A program made the position numbers and the translations under genes. Positions 39,674 to 46,078 of a stretch of DNA of 46,078 nucleotides are shown piece after piece; position 1 is the first letter of the stretch, and every line of letters begins with the position of its first letter. Under the pieces are notes generated by a model that saw nothing but the letters and a program-made list of their open reading frames with translations, was not told the DNA's origin and did not search any database. Origin of the DNA: a virus; IMG/VR virus record IMGVR_UViG_3300044679_000230, positions 1-46,078 of that record; one strand, 5' to 3'.

Positions 39674-40066
39674 GTGCCAGACCCAAAGATGACGATAGAC
39701 GATATTCGGGATTTCACCCGCTGCATGCGCCGCACTACTTCAACGGACGATGCAGAGGTATTAGAGGCGGTCCAGGAGGCGAACCGGATACTCGATCGCT
39801 ACTCTTGTACTTGGGCGAGCTTCTGGTGGGATGTTGAGGCCGCTATCCGGTATCGGCTGCAAACCACGATGCCGACTGTGGACGATGCGTTCGAGGAACT
39901 GCTCGCGACGCTCCGACCGGGGAGCTACCGCGAGTTCATCGCCGGGATGCAGAAGCAGTGGGAAACGCGGCGTCGCCTGAGCGACCGTCAACGGGAGCTT
40001 CTCGATGATGCGCTACACGACGCAAATATTCGGCTGTGGCCGAGATTTATTGATTGGGAGAGATAA
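39674..40066 (+). CDS. hypothetical helical phage protein
   Basis: 130 residues from GTG 39674, almost all helical and acidic (TIDDIRDFTRCMRRTT, then VLEAVQEANRILDRY). No family recognised. A TTG at 39641 would precede the octamer and is less likely. Followed by 40076. Confidence 0.6.
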   Translation: MPDPKMTIDDIRDFTRCMRRTTSTDDAEVLEAVQEANRILDRYSCTWASFWWDVEAAIRYRLQTTMPTVDDAFEELLATLRPGSYREFIAGMQKQWETRRRLSDRQRELLDDALHDANIRLWPRFIDWER

Positions 40067-40075
40067 AAACAAACT

Positions 40076-40510
40076 ATGGAACATCTGGTACAAATCTTAG
40101 AGAACGAGCGTGGTGAGGCGCTCTATTACAACGTCAACGAAAACCGTTTCTGCATGAAGACTACTACCGGATATACGGTCTCCGTGGGTATCCGGAGCTT
40201 CCTGAAGACGCTTGACGGCACCCGCGTCGCATTATGCGAAGGATTCTTGCCGTTCGTTCAGAAGCACATCGGCAAGCTCCGGACAGAACGTCATGCACCC
40301 GAACCGCTAGCCGTGGATGTGGTGATCGGGGAGGGAGTTCCCGAAGTGCGGGCTGCGCTCTCTCATCGGATTCCCATGATAGCCGACGACGTGGTGGTAA
40401 GGCTGGATGATGTTGAAATCGAGCGGGAACGTCTTCGCCGTGCTGCCGACGCCGAATGCGCGGGACCGCACGAAGTGCATGCCGAGGTCGGAACACTTGT
40501 CGCGTCCTGA
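40076..40510 (+). CDS. hypothetical phage protein
   Basis: 144 residues, mixed alpha/beta; begins EHLVQILENERGEALYYN. No family recognised. It starts 9 nt after the previous gene, without a clear ribosome site, and overlaps the next by 32 nt. Confidence 0.6.
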   Translation: MEHLVQILENERGEALYYNVNENRFCMKTTTGYTVSVGIRSFLKTLDGTRVALCEGFLPFVQKHIGKLRTERHAPEPLAVDVVIGEGVPEVRAALSHRIPMIADDVVVRLDDVEIERERLRRAADAECAGPHEVHAEVGTLVAS

Positions 40511-40757
40511 CCACGACGAACCCCGCGAAGCATCGCAAGCTCGCGCCCGCGAGAAGGCCGCTGAGGTTCGTCGGAGCGGTGAGGAAATCTGGCGGCGCTG
40601 GCTAGCGCTTAGCGGTCCGCGCAAGCAACCTCATCCTGCGCCGCCCAAACCGGGTGTGAGAAGAGGTCGTCCACCAAAGCGGTCCGCCGGGACGATGCCT
40701 GAGCGCCGTACCGGCGCTCCCATTCCCGCCGACGCTCCGCGTTCCGTTCCACGGTGA
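40479..40757 (+). CDS. hypothetical basic protein
   Basis: 92 residues from ATG 40479, very charged (EPREASQARAREKAAEVRRS), with an AT-hook-like RGRPPK near residue 67. The last third overlaps the minus-strand gene at 40609 by 149 nt, so one of the two may be shorter than drawn. Low certainty. Confidence 0.45.
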   Translation: MPRSEHLSRPDHDEPREASQARAREKAAEVRRSGEEIWRRWLALSGPRKQPHPAPPKPGVRRGRPPKRSAGTMPERRTGAPIPADAPRSVPR

Positions 40758-40836
40758 TGCCGATCGCGCCGCCAAGCACATCCAGCTTGACGAGCACGGT
40801 CCGGATGCGCGCGAGGACCTCGTGCTCTCGTTTCAT
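40609..40836 (-). CDS. hypothetical small protein
   Basis: 75 residues from ATG 40836, 2 nt after the stop of the preceding minus gene, which suggests coupling. Helical N-terminus (REHEVLARIRTVLVKLDVLG). Overlaps the plus-strand gene at 40479. Confidence 0.5.
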   Translation of the reverse strand: MKREHEVLARIRTVLVKLDVLGGAIGITVERNAERRREWERRYGAQASSRRTALVDDLFSHPVWAAQDEVACADR

Positions 40837-40838
40837 GG

Positions 40839-41102
40839 TCAGCGGAATATCTCCGGCGGCGTGTAGTCGCGGTAATCGGGATCGCTCTCCCACGGCCAAG
40901 TAAAATCTTGGAGGTATCGCGCCACGTCGAGCGTGCGAAGCTCGTAGCCACGGCACAGTATGGTCCAGGTGTTGACGCGCCTTCCCGTGTATCGGTTCCG
41001 AACGCACCACGCATCGGGATCGCCATCCCAACAGTAATATTGGCGGAGAGTCCGCAAAATCTCGCCGGGTGGCTCATCCGCCGTCCTAATACACTGCCGC
41101 AT
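40839..41102 (-). CDS. hypothetical small protein, Trp/Tyr-rich
   Basis: 87 residues with many aromatic residues (YYCWDGDPDAWCVRNRYTGR, TWPWESDPDYRDYTPP). The repeated aromatic-Asp pattern suggests a compact beta protein; no family recognised. A variant octamer (GGAAATAC, 41108-41115, minus) lies 5 nt before its ATG. Confidence 0.55.
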   Translation of the reverse strand: MRQCIRTADEPPGEILRTLRQYYCWDGDPDAWCVRNRYTGRRVNTWTILCRGYELRTLDVARYLQDFTWPWESDPDYRDYTPPEIFR

Positions 41103-41107
41103 AAAGA

Positions 41108-41132
41108 GTATTTCCGCGAAACTCGGAAATAC
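41108..41132 (-). promoter_or_regulatory. variant octamer in a palindrome
   Basis: GTATTTCCG (41108-41116) and CGGAAATAC (41124-41132) are perfect complements. On the minus strand GGAAATAC is 5 nt before ATG 41102, so it may be a weak member of the TAAATA class. Confidence 0.4.
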
Positions 41133-41212
41133 GGCGTCCCGACCCTATGATTCTGCGCCAATTATGCGTCGGACATCCGCGATGTATGGCACCCGATAAG
41201 TCTCCGATAGCT

Positions 41213-41316
41213 GTCAACGAAAATCGGCGAGGGAAAATCGGTAACACTGAAGATAAACTAGAGTGCCGCCGATTTTCGTTGACAGATGACTTCAAGCTAC
41301 GCCGATTTTCGTTGAC
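41213..41316. repeat. three copies of a 17-bp site between divergent genes
   Basis: GTCAACGAAAATCGGCG occurs at 41213-41229, and inverted at 41267-41283 and 41300-41316, all exact. A partial copy (GAAAATCGG) is at 41233-41241. In reverse each site contains TTGAC, so the two inverted copies could overlap -35 elements. Likely operators for a phage regulator, or iterons of an origin. Confidence 0.75.
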
Positions 41317-41376
41317 GCTATATTAGGCATCTCTGCCGTTCGGCGTGCGAGAATACGGTTATTAGTTGTAGCAACC

Positions 41377-41405
41377 TTGACACCAAGGGATCGAATAGGC
41401 ATATG
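41377..41405 (+). promoter_or_regulatory. possible early sigma-70-type promoter
   Basis: A perfect TTGACA (41377-41382), 17 nt, then CATATG (41400-41405), a weak -10. Precedes the early-looking operon at 41493. Confidence 0.4.
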
Positions 41406-41427
41406 TGCCGTCGCCCCGCGCGTGGCC

Positions 41428-41472
41428 CGGCCCGGTCGGTGTGGGGTGAAGTCTGAGTTACCGACCGGGCCG
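41428..41472 (+). other. 13-bp stem hairpin in the 5' leader of the early operon
   Basis: CGGCCCGGTCGGT (41428-41440) pairs perfectly with ACCGACCGGGCCG (41460-41472), 19-nt loop, 20 nt before the start codon at 41493. No T-run follows, so it is not a plain terminator. It could be a regulatory leader or a protein-binding site. Confidence 0.6.
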
Positions 41473-41492
41473 AGTCTCTAGGAGCCCCACCT

Positions 41493-41735
41493 ATGAGCAT
41501 CACCTATTTCGACGATCTCAACCCGGCAGCGGTCCAGCGTGCGCGAGCCGCAGCACGCCGTGTCGGCTGGCGCGTCAAGAAGGCGCGGAGCCAGCGGCAT
41601 TACAATCAGCGCGGCGGACTCATGCTGGTTGACGAGCGGAATGTCGTCGTGGATGGCCGCGACTTCGACCTGACCCCGGAGATGGTCGAAGAGATCATCG
41701 ACCGCGCGAAGGCGCATGCCCGCAAGGCCGTTTAA
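41493..41735 (+). CDS. small basic protein
   Basis: 80 residues, GGAG 10 nt before ATG. The order (NPAAVQRARAAARRVGWRVKK, then GGLMLVDERNVVVDGRDFDL) is a small alpha/beta type, probably a DNA- or RNA-binding accessory protein, but no family recognised. First gene of the early-looking operon. Confidence 0.65.
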   Translation: MSITYFDDLNPAAVQRARAAARRVGWRVKKARSQRHYNQRGGLMLVDERNVVVDGRDFDLTPEMVEEIIDRAKAHARKAV

Positions 41736-41823
41736 ACGTCTCTCTGCGCCCGAATTTGTTGCGGTAAGGGAAGCAGAACCAATTGATCCCTAACGCTTGT
41801 TGCGATGTTGCGGAGGGTAAGCA

Positions 41824-43089
41824 ATGGACTACTTGGAGCCGTGGCCGGAGCCCGTTGTTGGCGTCGAGCTACTCGATGCGATCGAGGCGCAGTTCCGCCG
41901 CTATCTCAGCATGCCGGACGGCTCACCGGAGGCAGTCTCTCTGTGGGTTGTCTTCTCTCACGCGATCGGTGCCAGCCGGATCGCACCCCGTCTCAGCGTT
42001 CAGTCGCCGGTTAGGCAATGCGGCAAGACCACCCTGCTTGGGCTGTTGACGCGGCTGTGCCGCCATCCCGTCGCCGCATCCAACATCTCGGCAGCCTCAG
42101 TCTATGGGGTGATCGAAGCCGAGCACCCGACGCTCATCTTGGATGAGGCCGACACTTATTTTCAGCGGGGCGGTGCGCTTGTCGGGATTCTCAACTCGGG
42201 TCACGCCCGCGACACCGCTTACGTCTTTCGGCAGGTCGGCGGCGTCACGGTCAAATACGAGACGTACGCGGCGATTGCGATAGCGGCTATCGGCAGGCTC
42301 GCCGCGCCGATCGAGGATCGCTCTGTCATCGTGCGGATGCAGCGCAAGAGGCGCGGTGAGACGCTTGAGGTTTGGAGCGAAGCCGATACTGCCGACTTGA
42401 CCGTGCTGGCCCGCAAGGCGTCGCGGTGGGTTGACGACAACACCGCCGCGCTTCAGACCGCCCGTCCAGCTATGCCCGAAGGGATCAGCGGACGAGCCGC
42501 CGACAATTGCCGCATTCTGCTCGCCATCGCCGATACGGCGGGCGGCGAATGGCCCGTGCGGGCGCGGCGCGCCGTCCAACTGCTCTGCGGGAGCATCGAC
42601 GATCCGAGCGCGGCGGAAACCCTGATCGGCGACATTCATGACATCTTCGCCACCCACGGCGACCGCATTACGAGTGCCGATTTGTGCCGCAAGCTCGCCG
42701 CGCTCGAATACCGCCCGTGGGAGCATCTAACGCAGCACAAGCTATCGCGAATGCTAGCGCCGTTTCAGATACGGCCCCGCGTGATCCGCTTTGGTTCGCG
42801 CACCCCGCACGGCTATGAGCGCGCGCAGTTCGAGGACGCCGCCGAGCGTTACACGACTGGAAGCGCAACATCGCAACAACCCGCGCGCAAGGCCGCATCT
42901 CGGCGATCATCACCGCAACACAAACCTCCCGCCTGGAGCGTCGATGGTGCTGGCCGCGTGACCGTGCACCCGGACGATGACGCGATCCGTCTCGCCCAGA
43001 TGTATGAGAAGGTTGCGCAGAAGCAGCACGTCGAGACACGGCGGGCGAAGCGATCCGCCGCCCCGACCGTTGCAAGTCCGCCCACCTGA
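41824..43089 (+). CDS. DUF3631 ATPase, helicase/primase-associated
   Basis: 421 residues; GGAGGG upstream of ATG. Residues about 1-300 match DUF3631: SPVRQCGKTTLLGLL (Walker A, near 60-70), ASNISAASVYGVIEAEHPTL in part, LILDEADTYF (Walker B, near 101-108), GILNSGHARDTAYVFRQ and IEDRSVIVRMQRK. The C-terminal 100 residues are low-complexity and basic. Such proteins are DNA-replication ATPases of phages and plasmids. Confidence 0.82.
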   Translation: MDYLEPWPEPVVGVELLDAIEAQFRRYLSMPDGSPEAVSLWVVFSHAIGASRIAPRLSVQSPVRQCGKTTLLGLLTRLCRHPVAASNISAASVYGVIEAEHPTLILDEADTYFQRGGALVGILNSGHARDTAYVFRQVGGVTVKYETYAAIAIAAIGRLAAPIEDRSVIVRMQRKRRGETLEVWSEADTADLTVLARKASRWVDDNTAALQTARPAMPEGISGRAADNCRILLAIADTAGGEWPVRARRAVQLLCGSIDDPSAAETLIGDIHDIFATHGDRITSADLCRKLAALEYRPWEHLTQHKLSRMLAPFQIRPRVIRFGSRTPHGYERAQFEDAAERYTTGSATSQQPARKAASRRSSPQHKPPAWSVDGAGRVTVHPDDDAIRLAQMYEKVAQKQHVETRRAKRSAAPTVASPPT

Positions 43090-43100
43090 AGATTGCTGAG

Positions 43101-43742
43101 ATGCCGAACGTCCACACCACCCGCGAGGCATGGCTGAGCGCGATTGCGGACGCCCTACAGGGGGTGTTCGCCGATTGTGGTGCTCAGATGCCCCGCGATC
43201 ATATCCGCGTCACGTGCGGCTTTCCCTCGCATGCCGCGACGGCCCGGAAGCGGCGGCGTATCGGCGAGTGTTGGTCAAGCGTCCATTCGGCGGACGGGAC
43301 TTTCGAGATCATGGTTTCGCCGACGCTGGCGGAGCCGGAACGCGTCGCTGGCGTCCTGGCCCACGAACTCGTCCACGCTACGGTTGGCGTCGAGTGCGGC
43401 CACAAGGGTCCGTTCCGGCGGCTCGCGCTCGCCATTGGCCTTGAAGGCAAGATGACCGAAACCAGCGAGGGCGCGGCGTTCAAGCGGATGATTGCGCCGA
43501 TCCTCGATTCAGCCGGTCCTTACCCGCACGCCGCCCTTGATGTGGACGCGTCGCCGGAGAAGTCGCAATCCGCCCGGCTGCATAAGGTCGAATGTCCTGA
43601 GTGCGGATATCTCTGCCGGGTCAGCCGCAAATGGCTCGACGAAATTGGTCCGCCACATTGCCCACTACATGGGGCAATGGAAGAAGCCGACGCGGCTTCT
43701 ACACCGCCGACGTTTCAGCCCCGGTTGGCGGCTGCGTCTTGA
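43101..43742 (+). CDS. SprT-like putative metalloprotease
   Basis: 213 residues. GVLAHELVHATVG near residue 85-97 is an HExxH zinc site, and the C-terminal CPECGYLCRVSRKW with CPLHG is a zinc ribbon, the SprT-like arrangement. In cells such proteins act on DNA-protein crosslinks; a phage role in replication is inference. 11 nt after the ATPase gene. Confidence 0.75.
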   Translation: MPNVHTTREAWLSAIADALQGVFADCGAQMPRDHIRVTCGFPSHAATARKRRRIGECWSSVHSADGTFEIMVSPTLAEPERVAGVLAHELVHATVGVECGHKGPFRRLALAIGLEGKMTETSEGAAFKRMIAPILDSAGPYPHAALDVDASPEKSQSARLHKVECPECGYLCRVSRKWLDEIGPPHCPLHGAMEEADAASTPPTFQPRLAAAS

Positions 43743-43762
43743 ACGAAAAGGAAAACCTCAAC

Positions 43763-43948
43763 ATGGCTATCATCGCGCGTCCCCGTGGGATTTTCAGGCG
43801 GCGACAGCCCGCGCCTCTCGAACACGATGTCCAGACCGAGGACAGCGGTGGGCCACGGCTGATCCCGGAGAGCGTTTATCGGCGGAACGGCTATGAGCCG
43901 CCTTTCGACAAACTTCCGTGGGAGGAAGACTGGCGAGCGCAACAATAA
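43763..43948 (+). CDS. hypothetical small protein
   Basis: 61 residues from ATG 43763 with AAAGGA about 10 nt upstream; Arg-rich (RPRGIFRRRQPAPLEHDV). The end is Pro/Trp-rich. Stop is directly followed by the next start. No family recognised. Confidence 0.55.
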   Translation: MAIIARPRGIFRRRQPAPLEHDVQTEDSGGPRLIPESVYRRNGYEPPFDKLPWEEDWRAQQ

Positions 43949-44203
43949 ATGATAATCGGTGTCCAAATTCGAGCCGCCCGCGCATTGATCGGCTGGACGG
44001 CACCGACGCTGGCAGACCGCGCTAACGTTAGTCTAGGGACGGTTCAGCGAGCCGAAAACGCGGAGGGTGTTCCCCGGACCACTGCCTTGAACCTGTATGC
44101 GATTCAGCGGGCTCTTGAAGATGCCGGTGTCGTATTCCTGGACGATGGAGAGATGCGGGCGGGAAGTTTTGGAGTCCGCCTGAAGATCGAGCCATGCGGA
44201 TGA
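43949..44203 (+). CDS. HTH (XRE-type) regulator
   Basis: 84 residues. IRAARALIGWTAPTLADRAN followed by VSLGTVQRAENA is a helix-turn-helix of the XRE type; the C-terminal LYAIQRALEDAGVVFLDDG is typical of small alphaproteobacterial regulators. It could repress or regulate the early promoter region with the 17-bp sites, but this is not shown. Confidence 0.8.
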   Translation: MIIGVQIRAARALIGWTAPTLADRANVSLGTVQRAENAEGVPRTTALNLYAIQRALEDAGVVFLDDGEMRAGSFGVRLKIEPCG

Positions 44204-44212
44204 TCGCCGCAC

Positions 44213-44438
44213 CTAGCCGCCCCGCCGCGCCCGTTTCCGGCTCGCCAGCACCGACGATCCGCCCGCCGGTAGAGGCGGCTTTACCGGCCTCGGCGCGACC
44301 GGCGGCGACAGCTTCGCTAGGATCGCCTTTAGCTCCCGGTTCTCATCGCTGAAGGGGAATTTGGCCGCATCGAGCGTCCTGGCGAGGAACCCGGCACAGC
44401 TTTTCGATTTCATCCGGTGTGAGCGCTTCGAGCGGCAT
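44213..44438 (-). pseudogene. small phage gene with an apparent frameshift
   Basis: From ATG 44438 the frame reads MPLEALTPDEIEKLC and then goes wrong; the neighbouring frame continues GFLARTLDAAKFPFSDENRE and on to a stop at 44213. One extra base near 44390-44395 would explain it. A gene of this type (LTPDEIEKL start) is common in alphaproteobacterial prophages. It could be a true pseudogene, a sequencing error or a programmed shift. Confidence 0.45.
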
Positions 44439-44447
44439 CCGGACGTT

Positions 44448-44658
44448 TTATCTATCGGCCCACACAATCGCCAATTCTGCCGGTCGCTCGCCGCAGTTGT
44501 CGCAGCGCAGCCGTCGCTTCAGATCAAGAATGCGGACATAGCCGGGAAGACCGAGTCCGGTGACGGAGATGTGCGCGACGAGTCGGCACTGGCATTCGAC
44601 CCCGCACGCGATCGGCGGCTGTCAGGTCTTCGACTCGCGCCTCGAATAGTGCTTTCAT
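44448..44658 (-). pseudogene. zinc-finger-type phage gene with an apparent frameshift
   Basis: From ATG 44658 the frame reads MKALFEARVEDLTAADRVR; the next frame continues ECQCRLVAHISVTGLGLPGY and LKRRLRCDNCGERPAELAIV to a TAA at 44448. Removing one G from the GGGG run (plus-strand CCCC, 44600-44603) joins them into one protein with two zinc-type Cys pairs, a known prophage family. 9 nt upstream of the previous entry, same strand. Confidence 0.5.
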
Positions 44659-44703
44659 CGGGGATCACGGTTGGTTTATGTTCCCCTTAGGTTCTCTCGT
44701 GCG

Positions 44704-44717
44704 CTGATCTACGTCAA
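44704..44717. promoter_or_regulatory. FNR/FixK-like box
   Basis: CTGATCTACGTCAA is close to the TTGAT-N4-ATCAA consensus, with one mismatch in each half. It lies 84 nt before the gene at 44801. Sequence match only. Confidence 0.35.
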
Positions 44718-44800
44718 TCCGGTCCGAGTTTGGTAGAGTCGGCCCGCAAGCACGGGAAGCGAGATCGGCTCCCCAAACGACAAGAGCAGGAGTCGCGGGG

Positions 44801-45025
44801 ATGATGCAGATCATAATTCTGGCAGCCCTGTGCCTCGTGTCATTGTTCTGGCTTGGGCCTTGGTGCTCCGTGCTGTTCGGAGGCAAGCCGTTTCTCGCCG
44901 TACTCGGGACCCTGGCAATCGCGCTCGCACTAGCGCACCTCTGGCCGTGGTTAACACCACCCCTAGTGTTCGCCCTGATCGGCGCGATCATCACCGCCAA
45001 TTGGCGGGTTCGTCGCGGCGTCTAA
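44801..45025 (+). CDS. small membrane protein
   Basis: 74 residues with two membrane spans (about 3-25 and 31-65 in two parts). AGGAG lies 8 nt before ATG 44801. Its stop overlaps the next start (TAATG). No family; could be phage cargo, holin-like, or host. Confidence 0.65.
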   Translation: MMQIIILAALCLVSLFWLGPWCSVLFGGKPFLAVLGTLAIALALAHLWPWLTPPLVFALIGAIITANWRVRRGV

Positions 45026-45570
45026 TGAAAAAGGCTATCGTCTCCATCTTCGCGATCGTCGGAGTGCTCTTCCTTGGCGGCTTCGGCATCGACTCAATGG
45101 CAACCGTTCCCGGCTATGCCGTGGTCTTTCTCGACGATGATGCGAAAACCTACTTCGCACCGCAATGTGCTGAGGAATGGCAACACCGGCCCGGTACAGG
45201 CAGACACGCCCGCCGCAGTACCGTCGCCGAGGCGACGCGATTGGGTTACAAGTCGGATGCCCCGTGCCGCGAGACCGGCGCATTCGCCGAGGATGATCGC
45301 TCCCTATCCGGGCTGTTGCTCGTCAAGCTCGGCATCCTGCCGCCGTACGTGCATTGGTGGGATAAGGGATACCGGACGGAGGCTGGAAATGTCGATCCGG
45401 TCGGTGAACAGAGCCTCAATCCGGTGCAAACCGTTTTCGGCTATCTCGAATGGATCGTCGGGCTCCTACTCGGTTTGTATTATCTGGCGATCCCGGCAGC
45501 CATCGTGATTGCGATCGTATTTGGTCTCGGCTCGGCGATCCTACAGCGAGTACGCCGCCGCCGTACCTAG
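45025..45570 (+). CDS. membrane protein with soluble middle
   Basis: 181 residues from ATG 45025. Membrane segments at about 4-24 and 146-172, with an 120-residue non-membrane part between. The middle holds three cysteines. No family recognised. Coupled to the preceding gene. Confidence 0.65.
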   Translation: MKKAIVSIFAIVGVLFLGGFGIDSMATVPGYAVVFLDDDAKTYFAPQCAEEWQHRPGTGRHARRSTVAEATRLGYKSDAPCRETGAFAEDDRSLSGLLLVKLGILPPYVHWWDKGYRTEAGNVDPVGEQSLNPVQTVFGYLEWIVGLLLGLYYLAIPAAIVIAIVFGLGSAILQRVRRRRT

Positions 45571-45586
45571 TCGGGGGTCCATCCGC

Positions 45587-46078
45587 ATGTCTCTGTTCGG
45601 CTTCCTCAAACCCAGGCAGTCTCCCGAGTCCATCTATGACCTTTGCCTCAGAGAACAGCCGTCAAGCGAATGGGATGAGGCGGACGACACGATCACGTTC
45701 GGAGTGATCCGTGAGATCGCTTTCGACATTGAAAACTCAATGGCACAGGCGAAACTGTTGGTGCCACGAGGCGATCAATGCGTCGAGTTGCTGAGCCACA
45801 GCTACGTGAAACCCGTCAAGATGTTTGGGGGTTGGCGGGTGAATGCCGAACCGTCCATCGGGATGATGGGCCGTAACAAGCTTGTCGGGGGAACGATCCC
45901 GCTTGAAGCGGGCGATGTCGTCCAGATTTCGATGGTCAAGGATTCAACGCTGCTCACCGAACCAGATTTCCCACGCACCCCGGACGGCTGGACCGCAAAC
46001 ATGTTCGCAAAGTTCCTGCCCCACCAAGGCTATCGGATGGGTCAGGTCTACTACTTCAAAGGGCCGTGGAATCCCTGA
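45587..46078 (+). CDS. hypothetical protein
   Basis: 163 residues from ATG 45587, ending at the last base of the window. GGGGG lies about 10 nt upstream. Mixed alpha/beta without membrane segments. Not recognised; whether phage or host is unclear. Confidence 0.6.
   Translation: MSLFGFLKPRQSPESIYDLCLREQPSSEWDEADDTITFGVIREIAFDIENSMAQAKLLVPRGDQCVELLSHSYVKPVKMFGGWRVNAEPSIGMMGRNKLVGGTIPLEAGDVVQISMVKDSTLLTEPDFPRTPDGWTANMFAKFLPHQGYRMGQVYYFKGPWNP

Noticed and set aside
41086-41295. Reading frame on the minus strand through the 17-bp repeats
   Set aside because: Its peptide is a translation of the operator-like repeats and shows no protein-like pattern.
41213-41316. CRISPR-like array
   Set aside because: Only three copies in mixed orientation, with uneven spacing and no cas genes.
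44361-44690. Plus-strand frame of 109 residues
   Set aside because: It is antisense to two recognisable minus-strand genes.

Overview
The window is high-GC DNA, most likely from an alphaproteobacterium (Sphingomonas-like by the look of the long glutamine-dependent NAD synthetase; this is an inference from family resemblance and composition). Positions 1 to about 3.2 kb are host chromosome: a membrane protein, nadE, and a vapC-type PIN toxin gene that has lost its 5' part. From about 3.2 kb to at least 44.2 kb the DNA is a temperate phage with a contractile tail. It has an integrase at the broken vapC (left attachment end). The right attachment site is not visible. The last genes (44.8-46.1 kb) could be phage cargo or host.

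Layout. 3.3-4.7 kb integrase; 4.9-6.3 kb tail/surface proteins; 6.4-10.9 kb head operon (prohead protease with a likely nested scaffold, HK97-fold major capsid, decoration-type proteins); 10.9-13.1 kb surface protein and baseplate J; 13.1-14.0 kb an AT-richer membrane cargo gene; 14.1-15.6 kb (minus) tail tube, tail chaperone pair and tail terminator-like protein; 15.7-18.5 kb tape measure with two cell-wall hydrolase domains and Mu gp46-like protein; 19.1 and 23.0 kb two HNH endonuclease genes; 19.8-21.6 kb (minus) spike and hub; 21.7-23.0 kb gp48-like; 23.7-26.6 kb head-tail connection; 26.6-30.2 kb sheath and Mu gpN-like proteins (split gene); 30.2-31.9 kb (minus) portal; 32.0-33.5 kb fibre-like protein; 33.9-37.0 kb terminase with an HNH domain fused to the large subunit; 37.2-39.6 kb (minus) DUF3987 replication protein and a double-HTH protein; 39.7-41.1 kb small genes; 41.2-44.2 kb early-looking operon (DUF3631 ATPase, SprT-like protein, HTH regulator); 44.2-44.7 kb two small frameshifted genes; 44.8-46.1 kb three unknown genes, two of them membrane proteins. 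Tail genes resemble phage Mu, head and packaging genes resemble HK97, and the modules are shuffled and repeatedly change strand.

The outstanding signal is a repeated octamer, [CGA]TAAATA[CTG], before nearly every late (virion) transcription unit on either strand. In one class (12 sites) it ends 3-7 nt, most often exactly 4 nt, before an ATG/GTG that has no Shine-Dalgarno, as expected of a promoter that makes leaderless mRNA. In a second class the octamer lies in the left arm of a hairpin whose right arm carries the Shine-Dalgarno. A transcript starting about 6 nt after the octamer would lack the left arm and be translatable, while a read-through transcript would fold and mask the ribosome site. 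This is the logic known for T4 late promoters (TATAAATA) at genes e, soc, 49 and I-TevI, here in a Mu/HK97 mosaic prophage with no recognisable T4 gp55-like sigma factor. Three more octamers stand 85-120 nt upstream of intrinsic terminators with no gene between them and may make small RNAs; one is antisense to the start of the DUF3987 replication gene.
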